Positions 18,514 to 27,496 of a stretch of DNA of 64,000 nt are shown piece after piece; the first letter of the stretch is position 1, and every line of letters begins with the position of its first letter. A program made the translations under genes and the position numbers. The stretch is from contig JAWLAH010000006.1 in the NCBI GenBank assembly GCA_041395525.1, positions 80,526 through 144,525 of the forward strand. Direction: 5' to 3'. The notes under the pieces are model-generated. The model saw only the letters and a program-made list of their open reading frames with translations. It searched no databases and was not told the DNA's origin. Source of the DNA: CADEED01 sp020442965 (lineage in GTDB: Bacteria > Pseudomonadota > Gammaproteobacteria > Steroidobacterales > Steroidobacteraceae).

Positions 18514-19122
18514 TCAGGCGACCGCGCGAGGCTTGTGCAGGGAACTGGGCGTCAGTCCCTGCTTCAGGGCATCCCAGCTCTCGCGATAGCGAGCAGTGGC
18601 TGCTTCGACTTGCGACCGCTCCATCGGCGGAAACTCCGACAGCATCGCGTCGAGCTTCACTGTCCACTTGGGCAAGCCTTTTGGAAAAATCGCTCGGCGC
18701 GAGAACACGATGCGGCCCTCGACCGGAATATCCTTCGCGACCAGCTTGACCGCAGCGATACGATCGTAGAGCGCGTTGAGCGGGTTCGGGAACGTGAAAC
18801 GCTCGGCCCCATTCATGACTGTCCACTCGGTCATTTGATCGCCACCGAAGACATTGCCGCGCAGGTTCCGCCAATCGATCACCACGATTCCGCGCGCATG
18901 TAGCAGCAAGAAATCGACGTGATAACTGCCGCCACTACCGTCCGGCACGAGGACATTTTCCTGGAAATCCACCGCGCCGTTCGTCAGCAGCTCGACTTTT
19001 TGGCGCCGCATTTGCCGCGCCCGGTATGCCCGGATCGCAAGCCACGCGCCAACGCCAACCAGAACCGCCGCAGTCGCCGCGATGGCAAGCTCGAACACGG
19101 GACTGCTGGTGGCGTCGTTCAC
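18514..19122 (-). CDS. NERD-domain membrane-anchored protein
   Basis: A 202-residue protein with one N-terminal transmembrane helix (about 10-30) followed by basic residues (RAYRARQMRRQK), then a domain matching the nuclease-related NERD fold: the VDFLLLHARGIVVIDWRNLRGNVFGGD stretch, in two adjoining blocks at about 69-95, holds the Asp and the acidic/hydrophobic pattern typical of PD-(D/E)xK-like cores. NERD proteins are predicted DNA-processing enzymes, but the function is unproven. It ends one base after the TonB receptor stop (convergent) and lies 8 bases downstream of thrC, so it may be the last gene of the thr transcript. Confidence 0.65.
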   Translation of the reverse strand: MNDATSSPVFELAIAATAAVLVGVGAWLAIRAYRARQMRRQKVELLTNGAVDFQENVLVPDGSGGSYHVDFLLLHARGIVVIDWRNLRGNVFGGDQMTEWTVMNGAERFTFPNPLNALYDRIAAVKLVAKDIPVEGRIVFSRRAIFPKGLPKWTVKLDAMLSEFPPMERSQVEAATARYRESWDALKQGLTPSSLHKPRAVA

Positions 19123-19130
19123 GGTTGCTG

Positions 19131-20432
19131 TTAGTGTGACAAAGCGTGCTTCAAGGCGGCAAGATCTGGCGCCAGATCGCGAAAGCTCGTCGCACGAGTC
19201 AGCAGCGCTGCCAGCGCTTCTGGAACGGGCACGTCAATTCCGAGCAGCGGTTCGACTATTTCCCGGAACTTGGCAGGGTGCGCTGTCGCGACCATGATCC
19301 AGTGCTGCCCGAGCCGACGGTCGGGCGGCAGCCGCGCATAAACCTCTGCCGCGGTGGCCGTGTGCGGACACCAGATCTGTTGATATGCGCGAAAGTCAGA
19401 CTTGATTCGCGCCTCAATCGCCGCGTCGTCCACGCTATCGGCGCTCACCGCCGTCGTCAGCGCCGCCAGTGTCGGAAACATCGTTCGCAATCGCTCCATG
19501 TTGCTAGGATCGCCCACGTCCATGGCTGAGGCCAGCGTGGCACGGCTGGCGCGTGGTTGCCACCGCCCATTTGCCAGATAGTCCGGCACCGTTCGATTGG
19601 CATTGTGCGCCAACACCACCTCACCGATCGGCAGGCCGACCTGCCTGGCCCAGATGCAAGCAGCGGCATTGCCGAGATTGCCGGCCGGGATGATGAATGA
19701 TGGCGCAACCTGTACGCGCCGCCAGGCCGCAAGACTAGCAGCAGCGTAGTAAACCATCTGCGGCAACAAGCGGCCGACGTTGATGCTGTTAGCCGAAGAA
19801 AGATCGAAACGTTGCCGCAAGTCGGCATCGCCAAAGGCTTCCTTTGCGATGCGCTGACAGTCGTCAAAGGTACCCATGACTCGGAATGCCTGAACGTTGT
19901 CACCCCAGCAAGTGAGCTGACGTTCCTGGGTGGGCGAGACGAGCCCGCGCGGGTACAACACCGACACTTGCGCAGTGCGTCGCCCGTGGAATGCCGCGGC
20001 CACGGCACCACCCGTATCACCCGAGGTTGCCACCAGAATATTCAAGAGGCGCTGCGCATCGGTGCGCAGCCGAGTCAGCGCTGACGCCAGAAAGCGCGCG
20101 CCAAAATCCTTGAATGCCGCGGTGGGTCCGTGGAACAACTCCAACACGGCGAAACCATCGGCGCGCCCAACGGGCACCAGCGGCGCCTGGAAATTGAACG
20201 CTTCGCGACAGATCGCCGGCAGGTCGGGCTCGAGCCGATCACCCGTGAGAAAGGGCTTGAGGAGACGCGTTCCAATACTCGGGAGATCGCGACAATCCGC
20301 AAAATCGGACGGCGAGAATCGTGGCCAAGTCACCGGAACATACAGGCCACCATCCGGCGCCAAGCCACGCTCCAGCGCCTCGGCGAACGGGACACCAGCG
20401 TCATCTGGCGAACGCGTGCTGCGAAACAGCAT
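19131..20432 (-). CDS. thrC: Threonine synthase
   Basis: This PLP enzyme converts O-phospho-L-homoserine to threonine, the last step of the pathway. From the ATG at 20432 it has 433 residues and begins MLFRSTRS...GLAPDGGLYVP like other ThrC proteins. The PLP lysine is in HGPTAAFKDFGARF (about 103-116), and VATSGDTGGAVAAAFHG is the phosphate-binding and catalytic loop. A GTG at 20477 overlapping the thrB stop as GTGA would add 15 residues and gives coupling, so it is a real alternative start. It is the third gene of thrA-thrB-thrC. Confidence 0.94.
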   Translation of the reverse strand: MLFRSTRSPDDAGVPFAEALERGLAPDGGLYVPVTWPRFSPSDFADCRDLPSIGTRLLKPFLTGDRLEPDLPAICREAFNFQAPLVPVGRADGFAVLELFHGPTAAFKDFGARFLASALTRLRTDAQRLLNILVATSGDTGGAVAAAFHGRRTAQVSVLYPRGLVSPTQERQLTCWGDNVQAFRVMGTFDDCQRIAKEAFGDADLRQRFDLSSANSINVGRLLPQMVYYAAASLAAWRRVQVAPSFIIPAGNLGNAAACIWARQVGLPIGEVVLAHNANRTVPDYLANGRWQPRASRATLASAMDVGDPSNMERLRTMFPTLAALTTAVSADSVDDAAIEARIKSDFRAYQQIWCPHTATAAEVYARLPPDRRLGQHWIMVATAHPAKFREIVEPLLGIDVPVPEALAALLTRATSFRDLAPDLAALKHALSH

Positions 20433-20473
20433 GCGCCCAGACACCACGCGCGCAGCATTGCTGGCAGCCGCGT

Positions 20474-21430
20474 TCACGGCAGTACGATCCGCGCGCCAAC
20501 CGGCTCGATAGGAACGATCCACGTGTCGGCTTCGACGCCCGCCCGCACGAACTCGGCCAGCATCCCACCACGAACGCCTTCAGCCTGCGCCTCAAGACTC
20601 CATGCGAAAACGGTTGGGCCGGCTCCTGAAATTGAACAACCGAGTGCACCGGCATCAAGGGCCGCGGTACGAACCTGATCGAACGCGGGAATAAGCTTTT
20701 GCCGCTGCGGCTGAATCACGACGTCCTCGAACGAGGCGCGAATCATGTCGAGATCGTCCGTATAACAACCGGAAATAAAGCCGGCGAGATTGGCGGTCTG
20801 CCACACGAAGTCCGACATCTCAACCGAGCCCTTCAATAGACCGCGCGCGTCGCGCGTCGACATGTACATATGCGGATGCGCCAGCACAGCGCGTATGCCG
20901 GCCGGTACAGGCACTTGCTTGACCCTAGGATGATCGATGCCAACGGTTAGTACCAGGCCGCCGAACAGCGACGGCGCGATATTGTCAACGTGCAACGAGC
21001 CGCTCGAGACGGCCTCGCCCTGCATGGCGAACTTCAGCAATTCAATTTTGTCGAGCGGCTCAGGCAGCAGCGCGTTCGCCGCAACCACGGCGGCTACGGC
21101 CGACGCCGCCGATCCACCGAGTCCAGAGCCCAGCGGGATGCCCTTTTCAAGGTGCAGCGCAATGCCGAAGCCGGGGTCGAGCTGCTCGAGCATCGCGAGC
21201 AAGGAACGCCCGGCCGTGTTCTTCTCCGGCTCGCGAGGTATGTCGCTAACGACACCCGTAGTATTCGTGATCACGACGCCAGGCGCATCCGTGCGAGTGA
21301 CGGTGGCGCGATCCCCCAGAGCATTGACCGAGAAACCCAGAATATCGAAGCCAATCGCCACATTACCAACCGAGGCAGGCGCAAAGGCCGTCGCCGTCGT
21401 CGCGCGCGGGCCTACCCGCTGCTGACTCAC
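20474..21430 (-). CDS. thrB: Homoserine kinase (GHMP family)
   Basis: ThrB phosphorylates L-homoserine with ATP. The 318-residue protein has the GHMP-kinase motifs: motif 1 APASVGNVAIGFDILG near the N-terminus, the ATP-binding glycine/serine loop PLGSGLGGSAASAVA (about 99-113), and motif 3 GCSISGAGPTVFAW near 270-283. Its ATG at 21430 overlaps the thrA stop by 4 bases (ATGA), so translation is coupled to thrA. Product and partners fit the operon exactly: ThrA supplies homoserine and ThrC uses phosphohomoserine. Confidence 0.95.
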   Translation of the reverse strand: MSQQRVGPRATTATAFAPASVGNVAIGFDILGFSVNALGDRATVTRTDAPGVVITNTTGVVSDIPREPEKNTAGRSLLAMLEQLDPGFGIALHLEKGIPLGSGLGGSAASAVAAVVAANALLPEPLDKIELLKFAMQGEAVSSGSLHVDNIAPSLFGGLVLTVGIDHPRVKQVPVPAGIRAVLAHPHMYMSTRDARGLLKGSVEMSDFVWQTANLAGFISGCYTDDLDMIRASFEDVVIQPQRQKLIPAFDQVRTAALDAGALGCSISGAGPTVFAWSLEAQAEGVRGGMLAEFVRAGVEADTWIVPIEPVGARIVLP

Positions 21431-23916
21431 AAGCGCGCGCCCAAGTAGGCCGATAGACGCAACAGATCGGCGAACACGCCGGCCGCGGTGACCTCGGGAC
21501 CGGCGCCTGGACCCTGCACGATCAGCGGATTGTTGTTATACCGTACCGTCGCAAAACGAACGATATTGTCGGTCAGCGCGATATTCGCAAACGCGTGACT
21601 CCGATCGATTTCTGCGACGCTCACGGTTGCTTTGCCGTCGGCGCCGAGCCGGCCCACATAGCGCAGCACCTTGTTGCGAGCTTGCGCTGCATCGAAACGC
21701 GCGCGCATGGCCGCATCGGAGCGCGCCAGCTGAACGAGGAATTCATCGATCGATAGCGACTCGAGCCCAGCGGGTACGAGGCTTTCGACCGAGACGTCCT
21801 TCATCTCGAGCCTCAGGCCCATCTCGCGACCGAGGATGATCATTTTGCGCGCGACGTCGGTGCCAGACAGATCGTCGCGCGGATCCGGCTCGGTGTACCC
21901 GCGCTGCCTGGCATCGCGAACTATGGCCGAAAACTCGACGCTGCCATCGTAAACGTTGAACAGGTAGGCGAGCGTGCCCGAGAAAATGCCCTCGATGCTC
22001 GTGATGCCATCGCCCGTTTCACGCAAATCACGCACTGTCTGGATCACCGGCAGACCCGCACCGACTGTGGCCTCATAGAGATAGTGACTACCACCGGCAC
22101 GGCGTGCCTCACGTAACGCATCGAAATACGCAAGCGATCCGCTGTTGGCCTTCTTGTTTGGTGTGACGATATGAATCCCGGCCGCCAGCCAATCGGCATA
22201 ATGCCGGGCCACCTGCTCATCCGCGGTACAGTCTATGATCACGGTGTGCGGCAGATAGTCGACCTTGACGTGCTCCACGAACTTGTCCAGGTCGGCGGCG
22301 ACGCCACCCGTCTCTACGGCGCCGCGCCAGTCCTGCATGGCTACGCCGGGTTCAGCGAGCAGCATGCGCCGCGATGACAGGATGCCGCGGACGCGCAGAT
22401 CGATCTGGAATTCATCGCGCAGACGCGCACTCTCGGCGGCCAACTGATCCAGCAGCACGCTACCGACCGTCCCGGGACCAATAACACCGATCGACAGCGT
22501 ATGTGGCGACAGATAGAAACTTGAATGCACAGCGCGTAGCGCGCGTGTAGCGTCCTTACCACTCACGACTACCGAAATATTGCGCTCGGACGCCCCTTGC
22601 GCGATCGCGCGCACGTTGACCGAGGCGGTGCCAAGCGCACTGAATACTTTGCCAGACACCCCTGGTAGCCCGGCCATGCCATCGCCCACGACGGCGAGGA
22701 TCGCCAGTTCGCGATCGACCTCGACGCTCTGAATTTGTCCGTCCGCCAGTTCGCGCTCGAACGCCGTACGCACCACACGCGCCGCGCGCTCCGCCTCGAT
22801 CTCGGGAATCGCACAACAGATCGAGTGCTCGGAGCTTCCCTGTGAGATGAGAATGACCGAGATACCCTCTTCGCGGAGCGCGCCGAACAGCCGGTGAGCC
22901 GTGCCCGGGACGCCAATCATGCCGGCACCCTCCAGATTCACGAGCGCGACCTTTTCGATGCTCGTGATGCCTTTGACCGGCATCGCCGATTTGGGCTCGC
23001 CACAGATCAGCGAACCCGCCTTCTCGGGTGCGAATGTATTGCGTATCCAGATCGGAATGTCGCGCGCAACCGCGGGCGCCATGGTCTGCGGATGGATGAC
23101 TTTGGCCCCGAAGTAAGCGAGTTCCATCGCCTCGTTGTAAGAGAGGGAATCGATGACCTTCGCGTGCGGTACGCGGCGTGGATCCGCGGACAGGACGCCG
23201 TCGACGTCAGTCCATATGTGAATCTCGCTCGCATCTAACAACGAGCCGAAGATTGAAGCGGAAAAATCACTGCCATTGCGTCCGAGCGTTGTTTGCACAC
23301 CGCGCTTGTCGGCTGCGATGTAGCCCGTGATGACAAGCGTGCCGATAGCGTTGGAGCCTGCAACTCGATGCATACGTGCTCGCGACTCGTCCCAATCCAC
23401 GAGCGGCCCCAGGGGCCCCCACTCCACGACGATCACTTCGCGAGCATCGACCCATTGCGCGTCGCCCGGACGCTTGGCGCGTACCTCGAGAAATTCGCGA
23501 AACAGGCGCGTCGACCAAATTTCACCGTAGCCTGCTACCAGATCGCGCACGTTCTGAGCGGCTGCTCGGGTCAGTTTGACAGTGTGCAAGACCCCTTCGA
23601 TGTCGTGCCGGTCGCGGTCGAAGGCAGCGAGATACAGGCGAGCCGCCGCGCTCTTCAGGAGGCTCTCGGCGATGTCGGCATGGCGAGCACGCAGCCGATC
23701 GAGCTCGGCGCGATAGGCGTCGTCCTGCGCTTCGGCCAGCTCGACCAGGCCCAGCAAAGCGTCGGTGACGCCACGACAAGCCGATAGGACGACCGCAACG
23801 CGGGGGGTTCGGAACGATTCGACGATAGTCGCTACGCGCCTGAAACAGTCCGCATCCGCGACCGACGATCCGCCAAATTTGTGCACGACCCAAGCGGCCG
23901 GGTCTACGGCAGGCAT
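21427..23916 (-). CDS. thrA: Bifunctional aspartokinase / homoserine dehydrogenase
   Basis: An 829-residue fusion of aspartokinase (N-terminal) and homoserine dehydrogenase (C-terminal), catalysing the first and third steps from aspartate to homoserine. The kinase starts with VVHKFGGSSVAD (about 9-20); two ACT regulatory segments lie around 300-450, where threonine feedback is expected; the NAD(P) site of the dehydrogenase is GVIGPGTVGSVLLDQL at about 474-489. The frame runs open to 24252, but upstream sequence is arginine-rich and antisense to xdhC, so the ATG at 23916 is chosen. No Thr/Ile-rich leader peptide or attenuator is visible in the 104-base upstream gap, unlike the enteric thr operon. 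Confidence 0.94.
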   Translation of the reverse strand: MPAVDPAAWVVHKFGGSSVADADCFRRVATIVESFRTPRVAVVLSACRGVTDALLGLVELAEAQDDAYRAELDRLRARHADIAESLLKSAAARLYLAAFDRDRHDIEGVLHTVKLTRAAAQNVRDLVAGYGEIWSTRLFREFLEVRAKRPGDAQWVDAREVIVVEWGPLGPLVDWDESRARMHRVAGSNAIGTLVITGYIAADKRGVQTTLGRNGSDFSASIFGSLLDASEIHIWTDVDGVLSADPRRVPHAKVIDSLSYNEAMELAYFGAKVIHPQTMAPAVARDIPIWIRNTFAPEKAGSLICGEPKSAMPVKGITSIEKVALVNLEGAGMIGVPGTAHRLFGALREEGISVILISQGSSEHSICCAIPEIEAERAARVVRTAFERELADGQIQSVEVDRELAILAVVGDGMAGLPGVSGKVFSALGTASVNVRAIAQGASERNISVVVSGKDATRALRAVHSSFYLSPHTLSIGVIGPGTVGSVLLDQLAAESARLRDEFQIDLRVRGILSSRRMLLAEPGVAMQDWRGAVETGGVAADLDKFVEHVKVDYLPHTVIIDCTADEQVARHYADWLAAGIHIVTPNKKANSGSLAYFDALREARRAGGSHYLYEATVGAGLPVIQTVRDLRETGDGITSIEGIFSGTLAYLFNVYDGSVEFSAIVRDARQRGYTEPDPRDDLSGTDVARKMIILGREMGLRLEMKDVSVESLVPAGLESLSIDEFLVQLARSDAAMRARFDAAQARNKVLRYVGRLGADGKATVSVAEIDRSHAFANIALTDNIVRFATVRYNNNPLIVQGPGAGPEVTAAGVFADLLRLSAYLGARL

Positions 23917-24020
23917 TGCGACTCGAAATCCGGGAGTAATAGGAAGGAAGAAGCCCGCGACTGTACTGATCGGCCGCGTGCCGCGCAAGCGATCGCGGCG
24001 CAAATGGCATACTTCGGTCG

Positions 24021-25148
24021 ATGTCCATGACTTCGATACATCGTCTATTGCCGCTACTCGAGCGTTGCCGCCACCGTGGCGAAACGCCCGTGCTAGCCAC
24101 TGTACTGAGAACGGCCGGTTCGACTTACGGCAAGCCGGGAGCGCAGCTGTTGATTGCGCCGAGCGGCGAATACGCCGGCTTGCTCTCAGGCGGCTGCCTG
24201 GAGGGCGATCTGCGGGAACGCGCGGTCGATGTTCGTACGAGCGGCCGGGCAACGATCGTCAGCTATGACATGCGATCGGCAGACGATGAGCTATTTGGGC
24301 TTGGCGCAGGCTGCGAAGGTGCAATGGACATCCTGTTGAGCCGGGCGGGTGCGGTGGAATCCTGGGAGCCGCTCGCCTCGCTCGGCAAAGCGTATCGATC
24401 CGAACTACCCGCCGTCGCCGCGTTGATCGTCGAGTCAGCCGATCCGGCGGTTGCACCGGGTCGCACCTATGTGGAGACGCCCGCTGCCGCTCACGCGGTC
24501 GATGCGGCGGCCGAGATTGCAGATTGGTACATCGCGCTCAGAGCGGCGATGCGCACTGCCAGCACGGCTTCGGCACATCCACCAGAGGTCTCCTGGTTCG
24601 AGCACGAAGAGCCGCGACTACGCGCACTGCTGCTGCCGCTGCAACTGCCACCACGGCTACTAATTGCCGGCGCGGGACCGGACGCGCGGCCCGTTGTTGA
24701 GCTCGCGGCATTTCTAGCCTGGCGAGTGACCGTCGTGGATCATCGGGCCGCCTATGCCGATCCGGCTCGATTTGCACTGGGTACCGAGGTCCTGGAGCTG
24801 CGGCCACACGAACTCAGCGCAGAGATTCCACTGGATCGGTACGACGCTGCCGTGGTCATGAGCCATCACCTGGATTCCGACCTCGCCTACTTACGCGCGC
24901 TCGCCGCGACGCGGGTACCGTATGTTGGCTTGTTAGGACCGGCCGCGCGCCGCGAGCGACTGCTACGGGATCTCGGCCCTGCCGCTGCGGCGCTACAGCC
25001 GCGACTGCGCGCGCCTGTCGGGCTCGACATTGGCGGGAGGGCACCGGAATCGATCGCGATGGCAATTGTCGGTGAGATCCACGCGACGCTGGCCGGTCGC
25101 GAAGGACGACCGTTTACACAAACTGCCGCTCGAACGGCGGACACTTGA
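24021..25148 (+). CDS. XdhC/CoxI-family molybdenum-hydroxylase maturation protein
   Basis: A 375-residue protein with the two-part XdhC architecture. An N-terminal XdhC/CoxI domain has ATVLRTAGSTYGKPGAQLLI and GLLSGGCLEGDL (about 26-62), and a C-terminal Rossmann domain starts RLLIAGAGPDARPVVELA (about 215-232) and contains the VVMSHHLDSDLAYLRAL block. XdhC proteins bind molybdenum cofactor, promote its sulfuration and insert it into xanthine-dehydrogenase-type enzymes. No molybdenum hydroxylase gene is in the window; a matching cofactor cytidylyltransferase gene lies 20 kb away at 45645. It is divergent from thrA. Confidence 0.88.
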   Translation: MSMTSIHRLLPLLERCRHRGETPVLATVLRTAGSTYGKPGAQLLIAPSGEYAGLLSGGCLEGDLRERAVDVRTSGRATIVSYDMRSADDELFGLGAGCEGAMDILLSRAGAVESWEPLASLGKAYRSELPAVAALIVESADPAVAPGRTYVETPAAAHAVDAAAEIADWYIALRAAMRTASTASAHPPEVSWFEHEEPRLRALLLPLQLPPRLLIAGAGPDARPVVELAAFLAWRVTVVDHRAAYADPARFALGTEVLELRPHELSAEIPLDRYDAAVVMSHHLDSDLAYLRALAATRVPYVGLLGPAARRERLLRDLGPAAAALQPRLRAPVGLDIGGRAPESIAMAIVGEIHATLAGREGRPFTQTAARTADT

Positions 25149-25212
25149 TTCGTCAATCCGTCGTAGCACTTCGGTACACTCAACATTCGTTGCGGCCGCT
25201 ACTCTAACCACA

Positions 25213-26436
25213 TTGACCCGACCTATTCTGCAAGGCATGCGCATCATCGAAGGCTCCGCGTTCGTCGCCGCGCCGTTGGGTGGCATGACGCTCGCGCAGC
25301 TCGGGGCCGACGTGATCCGCTTCGATCCGATCAATGGCGGTCTCGATGCCCATCGCTGGCCCGTCACGGCCGATGGCGAAAGCCTGTTCTGGGCGGGCAT
25401 GAACAAGGGCAAGAAGTCGGTGATGATCGATCTCGCCAGACCGGAAGGACAGGAACTGATCGCGGCGCTGATCACTGCACCTGGCCCCGAGTGCGGAATT
25501 TTTCTGACCAATTTCCCGGCACGCGGCTGGCTCGCGTACGACAGCTTGCGGCAGCGACGCGACGATCTCATCTATGTGAACGTGACTGGCGACCGCCACG
25601 GCGGCTCGCAAGTCGACTACACCGTCAATCCGCGGGTCGGCTTGCCAGCCTTGACGGGCAACACTGACGGCCCGCCGATCAATCACGTTCTGCCAGCCTG
25701 GGATCACATCACTGGACAAATGGCGGCGGTTGCATTGTTAGCAGCCGAACGGCATCGTCGACTTGCGGGCGAGGGCCAGTACGTGCGGGTCGCGCTACTG
25801 GACGTCGCCCTCGCAACGCTGGGTAACATGGGCTTCATCAGTGAAGTGGAGATCAACAACGCGGATCGCGATCGTCACGGCAACCACCTGTACGGCGCGT
25901 TTGGGCGCGACTTCAGCACCCGCGACGGCCGCCGCCTCATGGTCGTGGCGCTAACCAAGCGGCAATGGAACAACCTGTGCCGCGCCACCCGGCTAGCAAC
26001 CGAATTCGCGGCGGCCGCGGCCCGCGTCGACGCCAGTTTGGACTTGCAGCTCGAGGGCGACCGATTCCGAGCTCGCGCCGCACTGGCGATCGTGCTCGAA
26101 TCGTGGCTTGCGGTGCGCGACTACGCCGCGATTGAAGCAGTGTTTCGAGCGGCCGACGTGTGCTTCGGCCCCTATCAAACTGTACGGGAATTGCTCGCTA
26201 ACGACCCTGAGGCGCAAACGACCAACCCGCTATTGTCGATACAGACGCAGCCCGGCATCGGCCGCTACCGAATGCCAGGATCGCCGCTGTTCTTTTCTCG
26301 CAGCGCCCACGAGGACGCGATCGCAGCGCCACGCCTGGGCGAGCACACCGATGAAGTACTGGCAACGATTGGCGGGTTGACGGCCGCCGAGATCGGCAAG
26401 TTGCGCGCGAGCGGAATCGTCGCCGGGCCGACTTGA
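25213..26436 (+). CDS. mct: 2-methylfumaryl-CoA isomerase-like family III CoA transferase (mesaconyl-CoA C1-C4)
   Basis: A family III (CaiB/BaiF) CoA transferase of about 407 residues. As I recall the Chloroflexus Mct sequence, it matches over the full length, including VEGSAFVAAPLGGMTLAQLGA-like start, DVIRFDPI, FWAGMNKGKKSV, FLTNFPARGWLAYD, the NHVLPAWDHITGQ stretch with the presumed catalytic Asp, YGAFGRDF, MPGSPL and the terminal SGIVAGP. Mct moves CoA within mesaconyl-CoA from C1 to C4, a step of the 3-hydroxypropionate bicycle. The TTG at 25213 restores the family N-terminus; the ATG at 25237 is the alternative. The next gene resembles mesaconyl-C1-CoA hydratase, which strongly supports this call over formyl- or succinyl-CoA transferases. 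Confidence 0.8.
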   Translation: MTRPILQGMRIIEGSAFVAAPLGGMTLAQLGADVIRFDPINGGLDAHRWPVTADGESLFWAGMNKGKKSVMIDLARPEGQELIAALITAPGPECGIFLTNFPARGWLAYDSLRQRRDDLIYVNVTGDRHGGSQVDYTVNPRVGLPALTGNTDGPPINHVLPAWDHITGQMAAVALLAAERHRRLAGEGQYVRVALLDVALATLGNMGFISEVEINNADRDRHGNHLYGAFGRDFSTRDGRRLMVVALTKRQWNNLCRATRLATEFAAAAARVDASLDLQLEGDRFRARAALAIVLESWLAVRDYAAIEAVFRAADVCFGPYQTVRELLANDPEAQTTNPLLSIQTQPGIGRYRMPGSPLFFSRSAHEDAIAAPRLGEHTDEVLATIGGLTAAEIGKLRASGIVAGPT

Positions 26437-26452
26437 TACCGCTTTTTGGACA

Positions 26453-27490
26453 ATGGCCTCTGGACTAACGATGCTGCCGCCAGCAGCCACTCGGATCAGC
26501 GTAACAGGTCCGCATTTCGAGGACCTTGAGCGCGGTATGGTATATGACGCGCCGGCAGTCACGCTGACGGAAGGTCATGCGGCACTGTACCAGGCCATCA
26601 CGGGAGATCGGCTGCGACTGGCGCTCGACCATCACCTGTCGCGTCGCGTCACCGGGCAGAACCGCCCATTGGCGCATCCGATGTTGGCGATCAACCTGGC
26701 GATCGGGCAAACCACCTGGGCGTCGCAGCGAGTCAAAGCCAATCTGTTCTATCGTGGGCTGGTCTTGTTGCGGCCGATCTTCTTAGGCGACACGCTGCAC
26801 ACACACAGCCGCATCGTGGCACTCAGGCAAAACGCAACCAAACCGGGACGTCCGGCAACGGGCATCGTCGCGCTCGAGATGACGACCCACAATCAAGACG
26901 ACGAGACAGTACTGCATTTTTGGCGCTGCCCGATGATTCCGTGTCGTGCGGCGGACGCCGTCACAGGCCATGCGGACGATCTTGAGAGCGTCGGCCGACA
27001 CCCGAACGACGCCGAGTTGCGCGCCGTTGTACCGCCGAACTGGCGGCTCTCAGACCTAACAACCGAGCGCACTTCCGATCGCCTGCCGCTCACCGCGGGC
27101 ACGCGTCTCGCCATTGCAGCGCGCGACACCGTGACGAGCGCGCCAGAGCTGGTGCGCCTGACGCTCAACCTGGCCATGGCCCATACTGATGCCCAACTGT
27201 CGTATCTTGGCGAGCGTCTCGTTTACGGTGGTCACACCATCTCGATCGCCTTCGCGCAAGTGACGCGGGCTATTCCAACGCTCATCACCGTCATCGCCTG
27301 GGGTGCCTGCGACCACATCGCGCCGGTCATCGAGAATGACCGGCTTCGCACCGAGGTCACGATTGTCGCAGTCGAGCCCCTATCGCGCGGGCGCCTGTTG
27401 CGTCTACACATCGAAACTTTCGCGTCTCGCAGCGAACCAGAACAAGAAACCAAAGTCCTGGACTGGCATTTGATCGCCTGGTCCACTTAG
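26453..27490 (+). CDS. mch: Mesaconyl-C1-CoA hydratase-like MaoC-family protein
   Basis: A 345-residue double-hotdog protein of the MaoC family. The N-terminal half begins with HFEDLERGM...LTEGHAALYQAITGDR (about 22-57) and has LRPIFLGDTLHTHSRIVALRQN (in two blocks, about 105-127); the C-terminal half carries YGGHTISIAFAQ, the hydratase segment. Length, order of blocks and the neighbouring Mct gene fit 2-methylfumaryl-CoA (mesaconyl-C1-CoA) hydratase, which interconverts mesaconyl-C1-CoA and beta-methylmalyl-CoA. The start is either the ATG at 26453 or at 26471; neither has a strong ribosome site. It is 16 bases after mct and so in the same operon, and convergent with mcd 6 bases away. Confidence 0.72.
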   Translation: MASGLTMLPPAATRISVTGPHFEDLERGMVYDAPAVTLTEGHAALYQAITGDRLRLALDHHLSRRVTGQNRPLAHPMLAINLAIGQTTWASQRVKANLFYRGLVLLRPIFLGDTLHTHSRIVALRQNATKPGRPATGIVALEMTTHNQDDETVLHFWRCPMIPCRAADAVTGHADDLESVGRHPNDAELRAVVPPNWRLSDLTTERTSDRLPLTAGTRLAIAARDTVTSAPELVRLTLNLAMAHTDAQLSYLGERLVYGGHTISIAFAQVTRAIPTLITVIAWGACDHIAPVIENDRLRTEVTIVAVEPLSRGRLLRLHIETFASRSEPEQETKVLDWHLIAWST

Positions 27491-27496
27491 GCGCTA

